A stretch of 45,760 bases of DNA from positions 1-45,760 of the forward strand of contig CABUDQ010000012.1 of assembly GCA_902490365.1 (NCBI GenBank). Direction: 5' to 3'. Made by a program: the position numbers and the translations under genes. Origin of the DNA: an uncultured Collinsella sp. Lineage in GTDB: Bacteria > Actinomycetota > Coriobacteriia > Coriobacteriales > Coriobacteriaceae. Positions 8,115 through 16,541 of this stretch are shown here, one piece after another. The notes beneath the pieces are model-generated. The model was not told the DNA's origin. It searched no databases and worked only from the letters and a program-made list of their open reading frames with translations. Position 1 is the first letter of the stretch. The number at the start of each line of letters is the position of its first letter.

Positions 8115-9509
8115 CTAGTTCAAGTTGAGATGAGCCAGGAGGGCTTCGCGGTTGTTGGGGATGTTGTCCTCGATCACGGCGTCGAGGGCAGCGTTGAGAA
8201 GCTGCCCCAGCTCCGGCCCCGGCTTGACGCCGGCGCGGATCAGATCGCCACCATTGATGGCAAGCATCTTGAGTGTATAGGGCTCCCCCGCCTGCAGCAG
8301 ATCGTGGGCGAGCGTACGCATCTCCTCGATCGTCTCGACGTAATAGAAGCACGACGGGGCCTTGCCAAGTGTGTCAGCACGCTTAAGATCCATGAGCTCG
8401 TCCATCAGACGCGGCGTGTCGACGCCCTCGCCCGAAAGCGCGCGCATCATATTGAGCAGGCAGGAGCGCTCGGGGCGCAGCGGCTTGTCGTGATATTTGA
8501 TGAGTAGGCACACGTCGCGCACCAGGTCGTGCGAGAGCGCCAGGCGATCCATAATGACGCGCGCTTTCTTGGCGCCGAGCTCGGGATGACCGTAGAAGTG
8601 TCCGCTGCCGGCGTGATCGACCGTAAAGCACTCGGGCTTGGACACATCGTGCAAAAACGCCGCCCACATAAGGCTCGACGAGGGCGCGACGCCGTCGCAC
8701 AGCGCCAGCTCCCCTGCCACCGTCAGCACGCGGGCGATATGCTCGTAGACGTTAAACGCATGATAGACACTGCTTTGATCAAACCCGCGAGCGGGCGCAA
8801 GCTCGGGCACGGCGGCGCAAATGAGCTCGGGATAGCGCAGCATCGCGTCTCCCCCATGACCGGTCGAAAGAATGCCCTCGAGCTCAATACCTACACGCTC
8901 GCGCGCCACGGCATCGAGCAGCGGCGCGCACTCGGCAAGGGCACACTTGGTCTCGGGCTCAATCACAAAGTCCAGGCGGCAGGCAAAACGCACCGCACGC
9001 AACATGCGCAGGGCATCCTCGTTAAAGCGGCGCTTGGGATCTCCGACGGCACGAATCAGCTTGCGGTCTAGGTCGCCCTGGCCATAGTAGCGGTCGACAA
9101 GGCCGCGCTCGGGATGCCACGCCATGGCATTGACGGTAAAGTCGCGGCGCGCCAGATCGTCCTCAAGCGAAGCGGCGCGCTCCACACTCTGAGGATGACG
9201 ACCGTCGGTATAGAAGCCGTCCAGGCGATAGGTGGTGACCTCAATGCGCTCGCCATCGCAAATAGCCGTAATGCCGCCAAATTTAATGCCCGACTCAACT
9301 ACCGCAATACCGGCGCCCTCGAGTGCCGCCTTGGACTCCAGCCACAGGCCGCTGCAGCACATGTCGACATCGTGGCTGGGGCATCCCATCAGCGCATCAC
9401 GTACCCAACCACCCACGTACCAAGCCTCAAGACCTGCTGCCTCAAGCGCACGCAGGACACGGATAGAGGCATCGGTCGGCTGCGTACCGTTGAGCGAAAC
9501 ATTGCACAT
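8115..9509 (-). CDS. cca: CCA tRNA nucleotidyltransferase (poly(A) polymerase family)
   Basis: Builds or repairs the 3' CCA of tRNAs. The 464-residue product has the class II nucleotidyltransferase head near residues 35-60 (GGWVRD, then DVDM carrying the metal Asp pair), the RRDFTVNAM motif, the RRFNEDALRMLRAVRFA neck typical of bacterial CCA enzymes, and a C-terminal HD-like domain (HDVSKP). An AGGAGG site lies 9 bp before the ATG. It lies just upstream of the tandem tRNA-Glu genes on the same strand, although those tRNAs already encode CCA. Confidence 0.95.
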   Translation of the reverse strand: MCNVSLNGTQPTDASIRVLRALEAAGLEAWYVGGWVRDALMGCPSHDVDMCCSGLWLESKAALEGAGIAVVESGIKFGGITAICDGERIEVTTYRLDGFYTDGRHPQSVERAASLEDDLARRDFTVNAMAWHPERGLVDRYYGQGDLDRKLIRAVGDPKRRFNEDALRMLRAVRFACRLDFVIEPETKCALAECAPLLDAVARERVGIELEGILSTGHGGDAMLRYPELICAAVPELAPARGFDQSSVYHAFNVYEHIARVLTVAGELALCDGVAPSSSLMWAAFLHDVSKPECFTVDHAGSGHFYGHPELGAKKARVIMDRLALSHDLVRDVCLLIKYHDKPLRPERSCLLNMMRALSGEGVDTPRLMDELMDLKRADTLGKAPSCFYYVETIEEMRTLAHDLLQAGEPYTLKMLAINGGDLIRAGVKPGPELGQLLNAALDAVIEDNIPNNREALLAHLNLN

Positions 9510-9603
9510 GCCTATGGCCTCCTGCGACTATCAAATTTGCTATCGATTGCGTCTGCAAGAAGTCTAGCAAGAAACAGCCTCCACTGCACACGCAAGTCAG
9601 ATA

Positions 9604-9640
9604 AACAAAAACGCATCCGTCCTGGTCTAAGACGGATGCG
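9604..9640 (-). terminator. Intrinsic terminator after the first fruK
   Basis: Minus-strand stem CGCATCCGTC paired with GACGGATGCG and followed by five T residues. It lies 33 bp past the stop of the 1-phosphofructokinase gene at 9674 and insulates it from cca. Confidence 0.88.
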
Positions 9641-9673
9641 AAATAATTGAACTATTCAGGCAAGGTGCCGGAA

Positions 9674-10606
9674 CTAGCAAACCTGACGGATTGCAATACC
9701 CTTCTGATACTCATCGACCTTGGCGAAGTCGCCCAGACCCGGGCACTCGACCACGTTGGCGCCGGTGGCCATCGAGAGGCGCAGGGCGTCCTCGACGCGC
9801 TCGGGAGCGTCGTGCCACACGGACAGGAAGGCGGCCAGCGAAGAGTCGCCCGCGCAGACGGTCGACAGCAGCTTGACGTCGAAGGTGCGGTTGGCAAACC
9901 AGATGTGCTCGCCGTTGGAGAAGTACGCGCCGGCGCCACCCAGGGTCAACAGCACGTTCTTGGCGCCCTTGGCATGCAGTTCGGCCATCGCGCCCTTGAC
10001 AGACTCGTCGTCGCCACCGCTCACCTTAATGCCAAAGATGTCGAGCAGCTCGTCGTCGTTAGGCTTAATGAGGAGCGGCTCCATAGCAATGAGGTCGGCC
10101 AACTGATGGCTCGAAATATCGAGCACGAACTCGGCGCCCTTTGCCTTAACGCGGCGAAGCACCTCGGCCAGGAAGCCCTCAGAGGTGTTGGGGGGCAGCG
10201 AGCCGCTAATGACCAGGCAGGTCATGTCGTCAAGTGAATCGATGAGCTCAAACATCTCCTGCTCGTTGGCAGCGTTGATGGCGGCACCGGCATTGACCAT
10301 GTTGTACTCGGTGTCGGGACCGGCGTTGAGGAACACGTTGACACGCGTGATGCCGTCAGTCCACACGGGCTTGACGGGCACGCCAAGGGCCTCGGCGCCC
10401 TTAACGATAAACTCTCCCGAGAAGCCGGCGAAGAAGCCCAGGATCGTGGTGTCGACGCCGTAGTGGTCGAGCGTAAAAGAGACGTTGAGACCCTTGCCGT
10501 TGGGGGTGTAGACAGCGTTACGGGTGCGGGTGACGGTGTTGGCGGACAGGCCATCGCAGGAGATGTTGTAGTCAATAGCGGGATTTGCAGTGAGCGTATA
10601 AATCAT
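9674..10606 (-). CDS. fruK: 1-phosphofructokinase (PfkB family), copy 1
   Basis: Phosphorylates fructose 1-phosphate to fructose 1,6-bisphosphate downstream of the fructose PTS. The 310-residue product begins MIYTLTANPAIDYNI, typical of the FruK/LacC/tagatose-6-phosphate kinase subgroup, has the sugar-site motif NGKGLNVS near residue 40, and ends with the PfkB signature region VCAGDSSLAAF. The usual GAGD anion-hole motif reads CAGD here. The start is set by GAAAGGA upstream. It has its own terminator and a free promoter region, so it can be transcribed apart from the second copy. Confidence 0.9.
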   Translation of the reverse strand: MIYTLTANPAIDYNISCDGLSANTVTRTRNAVYTPNGKGLNVSFTLDHYGVDTTILGFFAGFSGEFIVKGAEALGVPVKPVWTDGITRVNVFLNAGPDTEYNMVNAGAAINAANEQEMFELIDSLDDMTCLVISGSLPPNTSEGFLAEVLRRVKAKGAEFVLDISSHQLADLIAMEPLLIKPNDDELLDIFGIKVSGGDDESVKGAMAELHAKGAKNVLLTLGGAGAYFSNGEHIWFANRTFDVKLLSTVCAGDSSLAAFLSVWHDAPERVEDALRLSMATGANVVECPGLGDFAKVDEYQKGIAIRQVC

Positions 10607-10660
10607 GAATGTTCCTTTCACGAAGCAACGTGTTAATGAAAGTATATTCCACACATCGGT

Positions 10661-10692
10661 AAAAGGCTAGGACAACTCGGTAAACGGTGTGG
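10661..10692 (-). promoter_or_regulatory. Candidate operator region upstream of fruK copy 1
   Basis: Between the terminator of the second kinase and the start of this one lie two near-direct repeats, CGGTAAAAGG and CGGTAAACGG, inside a wider TTCCACAC...GTGTGGAA inverted repeat. The word AAACGGT recurs upstream of ptsH and of fruA. Binding by the RpiR regulator or another sugar regulator is an inference. Confidence 0.35.
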
Positions 10693-10733
10693 AAGCGATG
10701 AAGTACGGCAGAACATGTCTCCCCCATGGCAGA

Positions 10734-10769
10734 ACAAAAAAGGCGCCCCGGTCGAAACCGGGACGCCGT
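10734..10769 (-). terminator. Intrinsic terminator after the second fruK
   Basis: Minus-strand stem GGCGTCCCGG paired with CCGGGGCGCC across a TTTCGA loop, followed by six T residues, 27 bp past the stop of the gene at 10796. Confidence 0.9.
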
Positions 10770-10795
10770 ATGCGCACGAGTTTGTCGCGTTTCGC

Positions 10796-11728
10796 TTACT
10801 TGCGATCGAGCTTGCGAACGGCAACGCGCTTGCTGTACTCGTCGACGTGACCAAAGTCGCCGATGCCGACGGACTCAGCAACGTTGGCGCCGGTGGCCAT
10901 AGCGAGCTTCATGGCCTCCTCGACGTTGTCGCGATCCCTGTACCACTTGTGCAGGAACGCAGCGAGGGTGCAGTCGCCGGCGCAGACGGAAGAGACAAGC
11001 TTGATGTTGAACTCACGCTTGGCATACCAGATGTCCTCGCCGTTGGAGAAGTAAGCGTCACCGCGGCTACCACGGGTGAGCAGCACGTTCTGGACGCCGG
11101 CCTCGTGAGCCAGCTTCATGGCAACGCGGACCTCGTCGTCGGTGTCGACCGGCACGCCGAAGATAGCCTTCATCTCGTGATGGTTCGGCTTAATGAGCAG
11201 CGGCTTCTTGTGAGCGAGCTCCTTGAGCTTGTCGGAGGACAGGTCCAGGACGACGTCGGCGCCACGGGCCTGAGCGTGCTCCATGACCTGAGCCAGGAAG
11301 TCGGGCGTAGCTTTGGGAGGCACGGAGCCGGAGACGATCAGGCACTCAAGGTCGCCCGCGGTGTCCAGGATGTTGTAGAGCTCCTCCTGGTGCTGCGGCG
11401 TGATCGGAGCACCAGGGTTGAGGATGCCGTACTCGTGCTGGCCATCGTTGACGTAGGTGTTAATGCGCGTGATACCGTCGGTCCAGACCGGGCGGCAAAG
11501 GCAACCCAGGTTCATGACCTCCTCGACGATGAACTTGCCCGTGAAGCCGGCGAAGAAGCCGAGAGCGACGGTGTCGACGCCCATCTTCTTAAAGGCGAAG
11601 GACACGTCGAGGCCCTTTCCGTTAGCCGTGTAGCTGGCCGAGCCGGTGCGGACGTTCTCGTCGGGCTCGAGCGGAGAGCTCGAAACCGTCATGTCGACAG
11701 CCGGGTTAGCGGTTAGCGTGTAGAACAT
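10796..11728 (-). CDS. fruK: 1-phosphofructokinase (PfkB family), copy 2
   Basis: Paralogue of the neighbouring kinase, 310 residues and obviously homologous along its whole length: MFYTLTANPAVDMTV, NGKGLDVSF, GFFAGFTGKFIVEEV and the C-terminal VCAGDCTLAAF. As in copy 1, the GAGD motif reads CAGD, and here the following Ser is Cys. Both copies keep the catalytic Asp of this motif. The gene follows ptsI by 74 bp, so it may be co-transcribed with the general PTS genes. Specificity for fructose 1-phosphate is inferred from context; tagatose 6-phosphate is an alternative for one copy. Confidence 0.88.
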   Translation of the reverse strand: MFYTLTANPAVDMTVSSSPLEPDENVRTGSASYTANGKGLDVSFAFKKMGVDTVALGFFAGFTGKFIVEEVMNLGCLCRPVWTDGITRINTYVNDGQHEYGILNPGAPITPQHQEELYNILDTAGDLECLIVSGSVPPKATPDFLAQVMEHAQARGADVVLDLSSDKLKELAHKKPLLIKPNHHEMKAIFGVPVDTDDEVRVAMKLAHEAGVQNVLLTRGSRGDAYFSNGEDIWYAKREFNIKLVSSVCAGDCTLAAFLHKWYRDRDNVEEAMKLAMATGANVAESVGIGDFGHVDEYSKRVAVRKLDRK

Positions 11729-11752
11729 TTACAGTACCCCCTGTATATGTGA

Positions 11753-11788
11753 GGGCCGCGTGGCCGGCCCATTCCAACCACGCGGTTA
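11753..11788 (-). other. Intercistronic hairpin between ptsI and fruK copy 2
   Basis: CCGCGTGG at 11756-11763 pairs with CCACGCGG at 11778-11785. There is no T-run on either strand, so this looks like an RNA processing or stability element rather than a terminator. Confidence 0.5.
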
Positions 11789-11802
11789 CCTCTGATACCA
11801 AA

Positions 11803-13506
11803 TTAGCGAGCTGCGGACTCGAGCAGTGCCTTGACCTCGGCAGCGGTGTTGCAGGCGAGCGCCTTCTCGGCGAGCTCGTCGCACTCGGCCTTGGTCCACT
11901 GGCTGATGGTCTTGCGGGCGCGCAGGATGGACGGAGCGCTCATCGAGAACTCCTCCAGGCCCCAGCTGATCAGCAGCGGCTCGAGCAACGGATCGGCAGC
12001 GGCCTCGCCGCACATACCGACCATGATGCCGGCCTTCACGCCGCTCTCGATGATGTTCTTGAGCGAGCGGAGCACGGCGGGATAGTAAACCTGGTACAGG
12101 TTGGAGATGGTGTCGTTGCCACGGTCGGCGCACATGGTGTAGCCGATCAGGTCGTTGGTGCCGATGGAGAAGAAGTCGGCGACCTCGGCCAGGCGGTCAG
12201 CGAGCAGCGAAGCTGCAGGTGTCTCGACCATGATGCCGACCTCGATGTTCTCGTTGAACTTGCGACCCTCTTCGGTCAGCTCGGTCTTGCACTGCTCGAC
12301 GAGCTCCTTGACAGCCAAGACTTCCTCGACGCAGGTGACGAGTGGGATCATAATCTTGACGTCACCGAAGGCGCTGGCGCGCAGCAGGGCGCGGAGCTGG
12401 ACCTTGTACTGGTCGGGGTTGGCCAAGCAGTAACGCACGGCGCGGAAGCCCATGAAGGGATTCTCTTCCTTGACCATGTGCAGGTACGGAATCTCCTTGT
12501 CGCCACCCACATCGAGCGTGCGGATGATGACCGGAGCGCCCTTGAGCGCGCTGGCGACCTTACGGTAGGCGTTGAACTGCTCCTCCTCGGAAGGAAGCTC
12601 AGCAGAGTCCATGAACAGGAACTCGGAACGGAACAGGCCGATAGCCTCGGCATCGTGATCGAGCGCGTTGGGCACGTCATCGGGGTTGCCGATGTTGCAG
12701 GCAATGATCTTCTTGATGCCGTCGGCAGTCACGGACGGCTTGCCGCGGAAGGCCTCGAGAGCCGCCTTCTCGGCAGCGAAAGCCTCGGCCTTGGCAGTGT
12801 AAGCGGCGAGCGTCTCCTCATCGGGATCGGCCTCGACGATACCCTTGCCACCGTCGACGACAACGGTCATGCCGTTGCGCAGTGCGGTGCAGCTGTTGGA
12901 AACCGAAAGGACAGCCGGAATCTCGAGGGCGCGCGCAATGATTGCGGAGTGCGACGTGCGGCCACCGGTCTCGGTGACGATACCGGCAACGTGGGCCTTA
13001 TCGATCGTAGCGGTCATGGACGGCGTGAGGTCGTGCACGACAACGACGGTGTTCTCGGGCAGGACGGAGAGGTCGACGACCTCCTTGCCCAGCAGCTCGG
13101 CCAGAATACCGGTGCGGATGTCGGCGATGTCGGCCGCGCGCAGACGGAACATCTCGTCGTCCATGGACAGGAACATGTTCTCGAACATGGTCGAGGTGTC
13201 CATGAGCGCCTGCTCGGCGCAGGTGCCGCCGTCAATGGCGGCGTTGATGGCGTCGGTCATGCCCGGATCCTGAGCCAGGACAATGTGTCCGCTCATGATC
13301 TCGGCCTCGGCCTCGCCCACCGTCTCCTTCATGTGGTCGGCCTGAGCCTGAGTCTTCTCGCAGAAGACCGAAAGAGCGGTCTGATAGCGTTCCTTCTCTG
13401 CTGCCGAATCAGCAACCTCGTGCGGCTCAAACGTCAAGTCGGGATCGACGGCGACCATAACGGTGCCGATACCGATGCCCTCGGAAGCGTTGACTCCCTG
13501 ATACAT
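11803..13506 (-). CDS. ptsI: PTS enzyme I (phosphoenolpyruvate-protein phosphotransferase)
   Basis: Transfers phosphate from PEP to HPr, the first step of PTS sugar import. The 567-residue product has the active-site His segment GGRTSHSAIIAR, the PEP-binding TIM-barrel signature GTNDLIGYTMCADRGND and the catalytic Cys loop GMCGEAAADP. Start choice: MYQGV at 13506 has AGAGAGG seven bases upstream, while the ATG two codons earlier is too close to that site. It lies downstream of ptsH, separated by a terminator-like hairpin. Confidence 0.97.
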   Translation of the reverse strand: MYQGVNASEGIGIGTVMVAVDPDLTFEPHEVADSAAEKERYQTALSVFCEKTQAQADHMKETVGEAEAEIMSGHIVLAQDPGMTDAINAAIDGGTCAEQALMDTSTMFENMFLSMDDEMFRLRAADIADIRTGILAELLGKEVVDLSVLPENTVVVVHDLTPSMTATIDKAHVAGIVTETGGRTSHSAIIARALEIPAVLSVSNSCTALRNGMTVVVDGGKGIVEADPDEETLAAYTAKAEAFAAEKAALEAFRGKPSVTADGIKKIIACNIGNPDDVPNALDHDAEAIGLFRSEFLFMDSAELPSEEEQFNAYRKVASALKGAPVIIRTLDVGGDKEIPYLHMVKEENPFMGFRAVRYCLANPDQYKVQLRALLRASAFGDVKIMIPLVTCVEEVLAVKELVEQCKTELTEEGRKFNENIEVGIMVETPAASLLADRLAEVADFFSIGTNDLIGYTMCADRGNDTISNLYQVYYPAVLRSLKNIIESGVKAGIMVGMCGEAAADPLLEPLLISWGLEEFSMSAPSILRARKTISQWTKAECDELAEKALACNTAAEVKALLESAAR

Positions 13507-13555
13507 TCCCATTCCTCTCTCCGTGTCATGTGATAAAGCGTTTTGCCATATCCAT

Positions 13556-13594
13556 GACAAAAGAGCGCAGCTACCTTAAGACAGGTCACTGCGC
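13556..13594 (-). terminator. Probable leaky terminator between ptsH and ptsI
   Basis: Minus-strand stem GCGCAG...CTGCGC with an inner ACCT/AGGT pairing, followed by TCTTTTG. In many PTS operons a partial terminator here allows more HPr than EI; that role is inferred. Confidence 0.6.
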
Positions 13595-13639
13595 CCCCAA
13601 ATATGAACTTAGTTGTTCAACATGCGACCCGTTTGAGTT

Positions 13640-13903
13640 CTACTCGCCAAGACCGCTCTTGATGAGCTCGATGGCAGCAGCCAGAGCCTCGGCCTCGTCG
13701 GCGCCGTCGCACTTGACCTCGACCTCGGTGCCGCAGGGGATACCAGCAGCCATGAGGGCCATCGGGGACTTGCCGTTGACCTCCTTCTCGGGGGTGACGA
13801 CCGTCACGTCACAGGCGTACTTGCCCATGGTGGAGGCGAACAGACCAGCCGGACGCATGTGCAGACCCTGAGGATTAACGAGGGTAGCCTTCTCAGAAAC
13901 CAT
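13640..13903 (-). CDS. ptsH: PTS phosphocarrier protein HPr
   Basis: An 87-residue cytosolic phosphocarrier that passes phosphate from EI to sugar-specific EIIA domains. His15 lies in GLHMRPAGLF, the EI-dependent phosphorylation site. Ser46 lies in NGKSPMALM, the site used by HPr kinase in Gram-positive bacteria, so HPr(Ser)-based catabolite control is possible. AAGGAG lies upstream of the ATG. A long palindrome-containing spacer separates it from fruA. Confidence 0.97.
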   Translation of the reverse strand: MVSEKATLVNPQGLHMRPAGLFASTMGKYACDVTVVTPEKEVNGKSPMALMAAGIPCGTEVEVKCDGADEAEALAAAIELIKSGLGE

Positions 13904-14041
13904 AATTGACTCCTTTTTTGTGTTTAACCCCTGTCATGTATGCGGCAGGAGTCAGATTCACGACGTTGTTTATATTAACTCACATCAAACGGTTTTTCAT
14001 TGTGTTTCGCACGAATTGTTGGACAGTTGTCTGTTCTGTCC

Positions 14042-14193
14042 GCTTGCTCGCCCCGGACCCCGCGCGCGGGGGCCATGAGATTTCCTGCTCTACAGTCCTG
14101 CTCGCACGAAGAGCACATTAAGTGCTCTTCGGCTCGTGCGGAACTCGCGATAAATCTCATGGCCCCCGCGCGCGGGGTCCGGGGCGAGCAAGC
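14042..14193. repeat. Perfect 42-bp inverted repeat (long palindromic element)
   Basis: The arms 14042-14083 and 14152-14193 are perfect reverse complements of 42 bp, GC-rich in the middle (CCCCGCGCGCGGGG). The 68-bp loop holds a second inverted repeat (AAGAGCAC at 14109-14116 with GTGCTCTT at 14122-14129). Outside the arms pairing resumes imperfectly, with GTCCAA and CGTGCGAA words mirrored out to roughly 13,999 and 14,242. No protein is supported here. It lies in the 550-bp gap upstream of ptsH. Confidence 0.9.
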
Positions 14194-14284
14194 TGCGGAA
14201 ACTCGGTCGGTCCAAAGTAATATCGTGCGAACGGAATTCTGGCTGATGACTTGTTCGCGACAAAGACTCGATAGGCAGCCCACT

Positions 14285-14381
14285 CTATGCCCTTTTGTAA
14301 GTTGCGGTGAAATAGGGACTGAATTTGGGGTTGAATCGTTTAAACAGTCCCCATTTCACCGCAACTTATGGGAGGGCATAG
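14285..14381. repeat. Second long inverted repeat, 36-bp arms
   Basis: The arm 14285-14320, reading CTATGCCC then AGTTGCGGTGAAATAGGGACT, is mirrored by 14346-14381 with a few mismatches, around a 25-bp AT-richer loop with GTTTAAAC. It abuts the fruA terminator and is not part of any open frame I can support. Confidence 0.8.
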
Positions 14382-14416
14382 AAAAAGGCGGGGGCTCCTG
14401 GTGGAGTCCTCACCTT
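14381..14416 (-). terminator. Intrinsic terminator of fruA
   Basis: On the minus strand GGTGAGGACTCC pairs, with two mismatches, with GGAGCCCCCGCC and is followed by five T residues, 37 bp past the fruA stop. Confidence 0.78.
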
Positions 14417-14452
14417 TGTTACAGGGGGCGATGTTATTCGCGTACTGCGGAA

Positions 14453-16456
14453 TTAGACCAGGCGGGCGTTGATCGTCTTGGCGATCTCGGCGGCGTCGGT
14501 GGAACCCTTGACGGTGGCACGGAAGTCCTCGTCCATGAGCGCCTCGGCGACCTTGGACAGGATCTTGAGGTGCGTGGTGCCAGCCTGAGCGCCCGGGATG
14601 AGCAGAGCGATGGCCACGTTGACGGGAGCGCCGTCCATGGTGTCCCAACCGGTCACGCCGGACTCGTCCTTGACGACGATGACGGCAGCCTCGGTAATGG
14701 CGTCGGACTTGGCATGCGGGATGGCGAAGCCCTCCATCATGCCCGTGGTGCCCTCGGCCTCGCGGGCCAGGAAGGCGTTCATCACGGCGTCGGCGTCGCT
14801 GGCGATACCGGCCTTGACAGCCTGGTTGGAAACGAAGCTCAGAGCCTCGTCACGAGAAGCGAAGTCCTCGGCGACAAAGACATTCTCAACCTTCACGAAG
14901 TCGGCAGCCTCGGCCTTAGGGGCCTCAACGGCAGCGGCCTTGGAAGCCTCAACCGGCTTGGCTACAGGAGCGGCCTTCTGATTCTTCTCGAAGTCGTACT
15001 TCTTGAAGGCCACGAACAGGATGCCACCGACAACAGCACCGATGAGGATCGCGAGGACCCAAAGCGGACCGTTCTCGACAACGGGCAGGACCAGGAAGCC
15101 ACCGTGAGGCGCCGGATCGTGAACGTTGAACATAATGGTCAGGATCGAAGCGATAGAGGAACCGAGCATCATGATGGGCATGACCGGCCAGATGTTCTTG
15201 GTCATGAACGGAATGGCGCCCTCGGTGATGTGGGTGCAACCAAGAATGAGGTTGACGATACCGGCGTCGTGATCCTCCTGGCTGAAGTACTTCTTGCCGA
15301 CAACGACGGCGAAGGTGGTGATCAACGGCGGAACGATGCAAGCTGCGGAGACGGCAGCCATGAAGTTGGTGCCGAAATTGTAGGTATCGGTGCCAACGCC
15401 GGCAGCCAGTGCCTCGGTGAGCATGGCGGTACCGGTGACGTAAGCAGCCTTGTTGACCGGGCCACCCATGTCAAAGGCGCACATGCAGCCGATGGCAAGA
15501 CCCAGGACAACGGCGCCAGAGGCGGACAGGCCCTTGAGGAAGTCCATCATGGCGGTGTTGATGGCAGCCATGGGGCCGGAGATGCCGAGCATGACCAGAC
15601 CGACGATGGCGGTCGAGAACAGCGGGTACAGGAAGATAGCCTTGAGGCCGTCCAGGTTCTTGGGCAGACCGGCAAAGACCTTCTCGAGCAGCAGGATGAC
15701 ATAGCCAGCGAGGAAGCCGCCGACGATGCCGCCCAGGAAGCCGAAGCCCACGCCGGCGCCACCGGCGTCGATCATGCCGGTCTCGGCGTTAACAGGCAGG
15801 CCCTGAATGGCGATCATACCGGCAACAAAACCAGGGACGAGCGCCGGGCGCTTACCGATGGACTCGGCGATGTAGGCGGAAAGCACCGGAACCATGAGGT
15901 TCATGGCGATGCCGCCGATGATCTTGAGCATGGCGGCGAAGCTGTTGTAGTCAGCAGCCGTCGAATCGAAGGATGTGATGCCCCACAGGAACGAGACGGC
16001 GGTCAGGACACCACCGGCAACGACGAAGACCAGCATATGGCTGACGCCGTTCATAAGGTGCTTGTAGATGACGTGACCGATGGACTCCTTCTCCTCGGCC
16101 TCGTCCTCGACATCGGCAGCGGCTGCAACCGTGTTGTCGCCCTTGGCGGCGAGCGCGCGGTCAATCAGCTTACCGGCGGCCTCAACGGACAGGGCCTTGG
16201 AAACACCAACGGAAACCATGGGCTTGCCGGCGAAACGCTCAGCCTGGACATCCTTATCGGCTGCGACGACGACGGCCTTGGCACCGGTGATCTCGCTCTT
16301 GGTGAGCTCGTTCTCGACACCGACCTGGCCATGGGTCTCGACCTTAATAGTCAGACCTCGCTCGGCAGCTGCCTTCTCCAGTGCCTCCTTCGCCATGAAG
16401 GTGTGCGCAATGCCGGTCGGGCAACCGGTGGCGGCGATGATGTCAAACTTAGCCAT
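14453..16456 (-). CDS. fruA: PTS fructose-specific EIIBCA permease
   Basis: Imports fructose with phosphorylation to fructose 1-phosphate. The 667-residue protein has three domains in the order IIB, IIC, IIA. IIB (about 1-100) has the phospho-Cys12 in ATGCPTGIAHT. IIC (about 130-475) is a hydrophobic multi-span domain starting HVIYKHLMNGVSHMLVF. After an Ala/Lys/Pro-rich linker, IIA (about 520-667) has its phospho-His in EGFAIPHAKSDAI. Gram-positive fructose permeases often run A-B-C. The start has AAAAGGAGGGA 5 bp upstream. RpiR is divergent and the kinases lie nearby, so fructose is the likely substrate. Confidence 0.95.
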   Translation of the reverse strand: MAKFDIIAATGCPTGIAHTFMAKEALEKAAAERGLTIKVETHGQVGVENELTKSEITGAKAVVVAADKDVQAERFAGKPMVSVGVSKALSVEAAGKLIDRALAAKGDNTVAAAADVEDEAEEKESIGHVIYKHLMNGVSHMLVFVVAGGVLTAVSFLWGITSFDSTAADYNSFAAMLKIIGGIAMNLMVPVLSAYIAESIGKRPALVPGFVAGMIAIQGLPVNAETGMIDAGGAGVGFGFLGGIVGGFLAGYVILLLEKVFAGLPKNLDGLKAIFLYPLFSTAIVGLVMLGISGPMAAINTAMMDFLKGLSASGAVVLGLAIGCMCAFDMGGPVNKAAYVTGTAMLTEALAAGVGTDTYNFGTNFMAAVSAACIVPPLITTFAVVVGKKYFSQEDHDAGIVNLILGCTHITEGAIPFMTKNIWPVMPIMMLGSSIASILTIMFNVHDPAPHGGFLVLPVVENGPLWVLAILIGAVVGGILFVAFKKYDFEKNQKAAPVAKPVEASKAAAVEAPKAEAADFVKVENVFVAEDFASRDEALSFVSNQAVKAGIASDADAVMNAFLAREAEGTTGMMEGFAIPHAKSDAITEAAVIVVKDESGVTGWDTMDGAPVNVAIALLIPGAQAGTTHLKILSKVAEALMDEDFRATVKGSTDAAEIAKTINARLV

Positions 16457-16541
16457 GTGTCCCTCCTTTTTAAGTTTTGCGCCCGCAGGCGCTCCCCTAC
16501 ACGCGCGTCCTTGCGCGCTTTTCCACAACTGAAAGATACCA

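Noticed and set aside
11749..13533. A ~594-codon open frame opposite ptsI
   Set aside because: Antisense to enzyme I, low-complexity Gly/Leu/Val product and no ribosome site.
14042..14193. CRISPR array
   Set aside because: The repeat is a single inverted pair, not spaced direct repeats; no cas gene is near.
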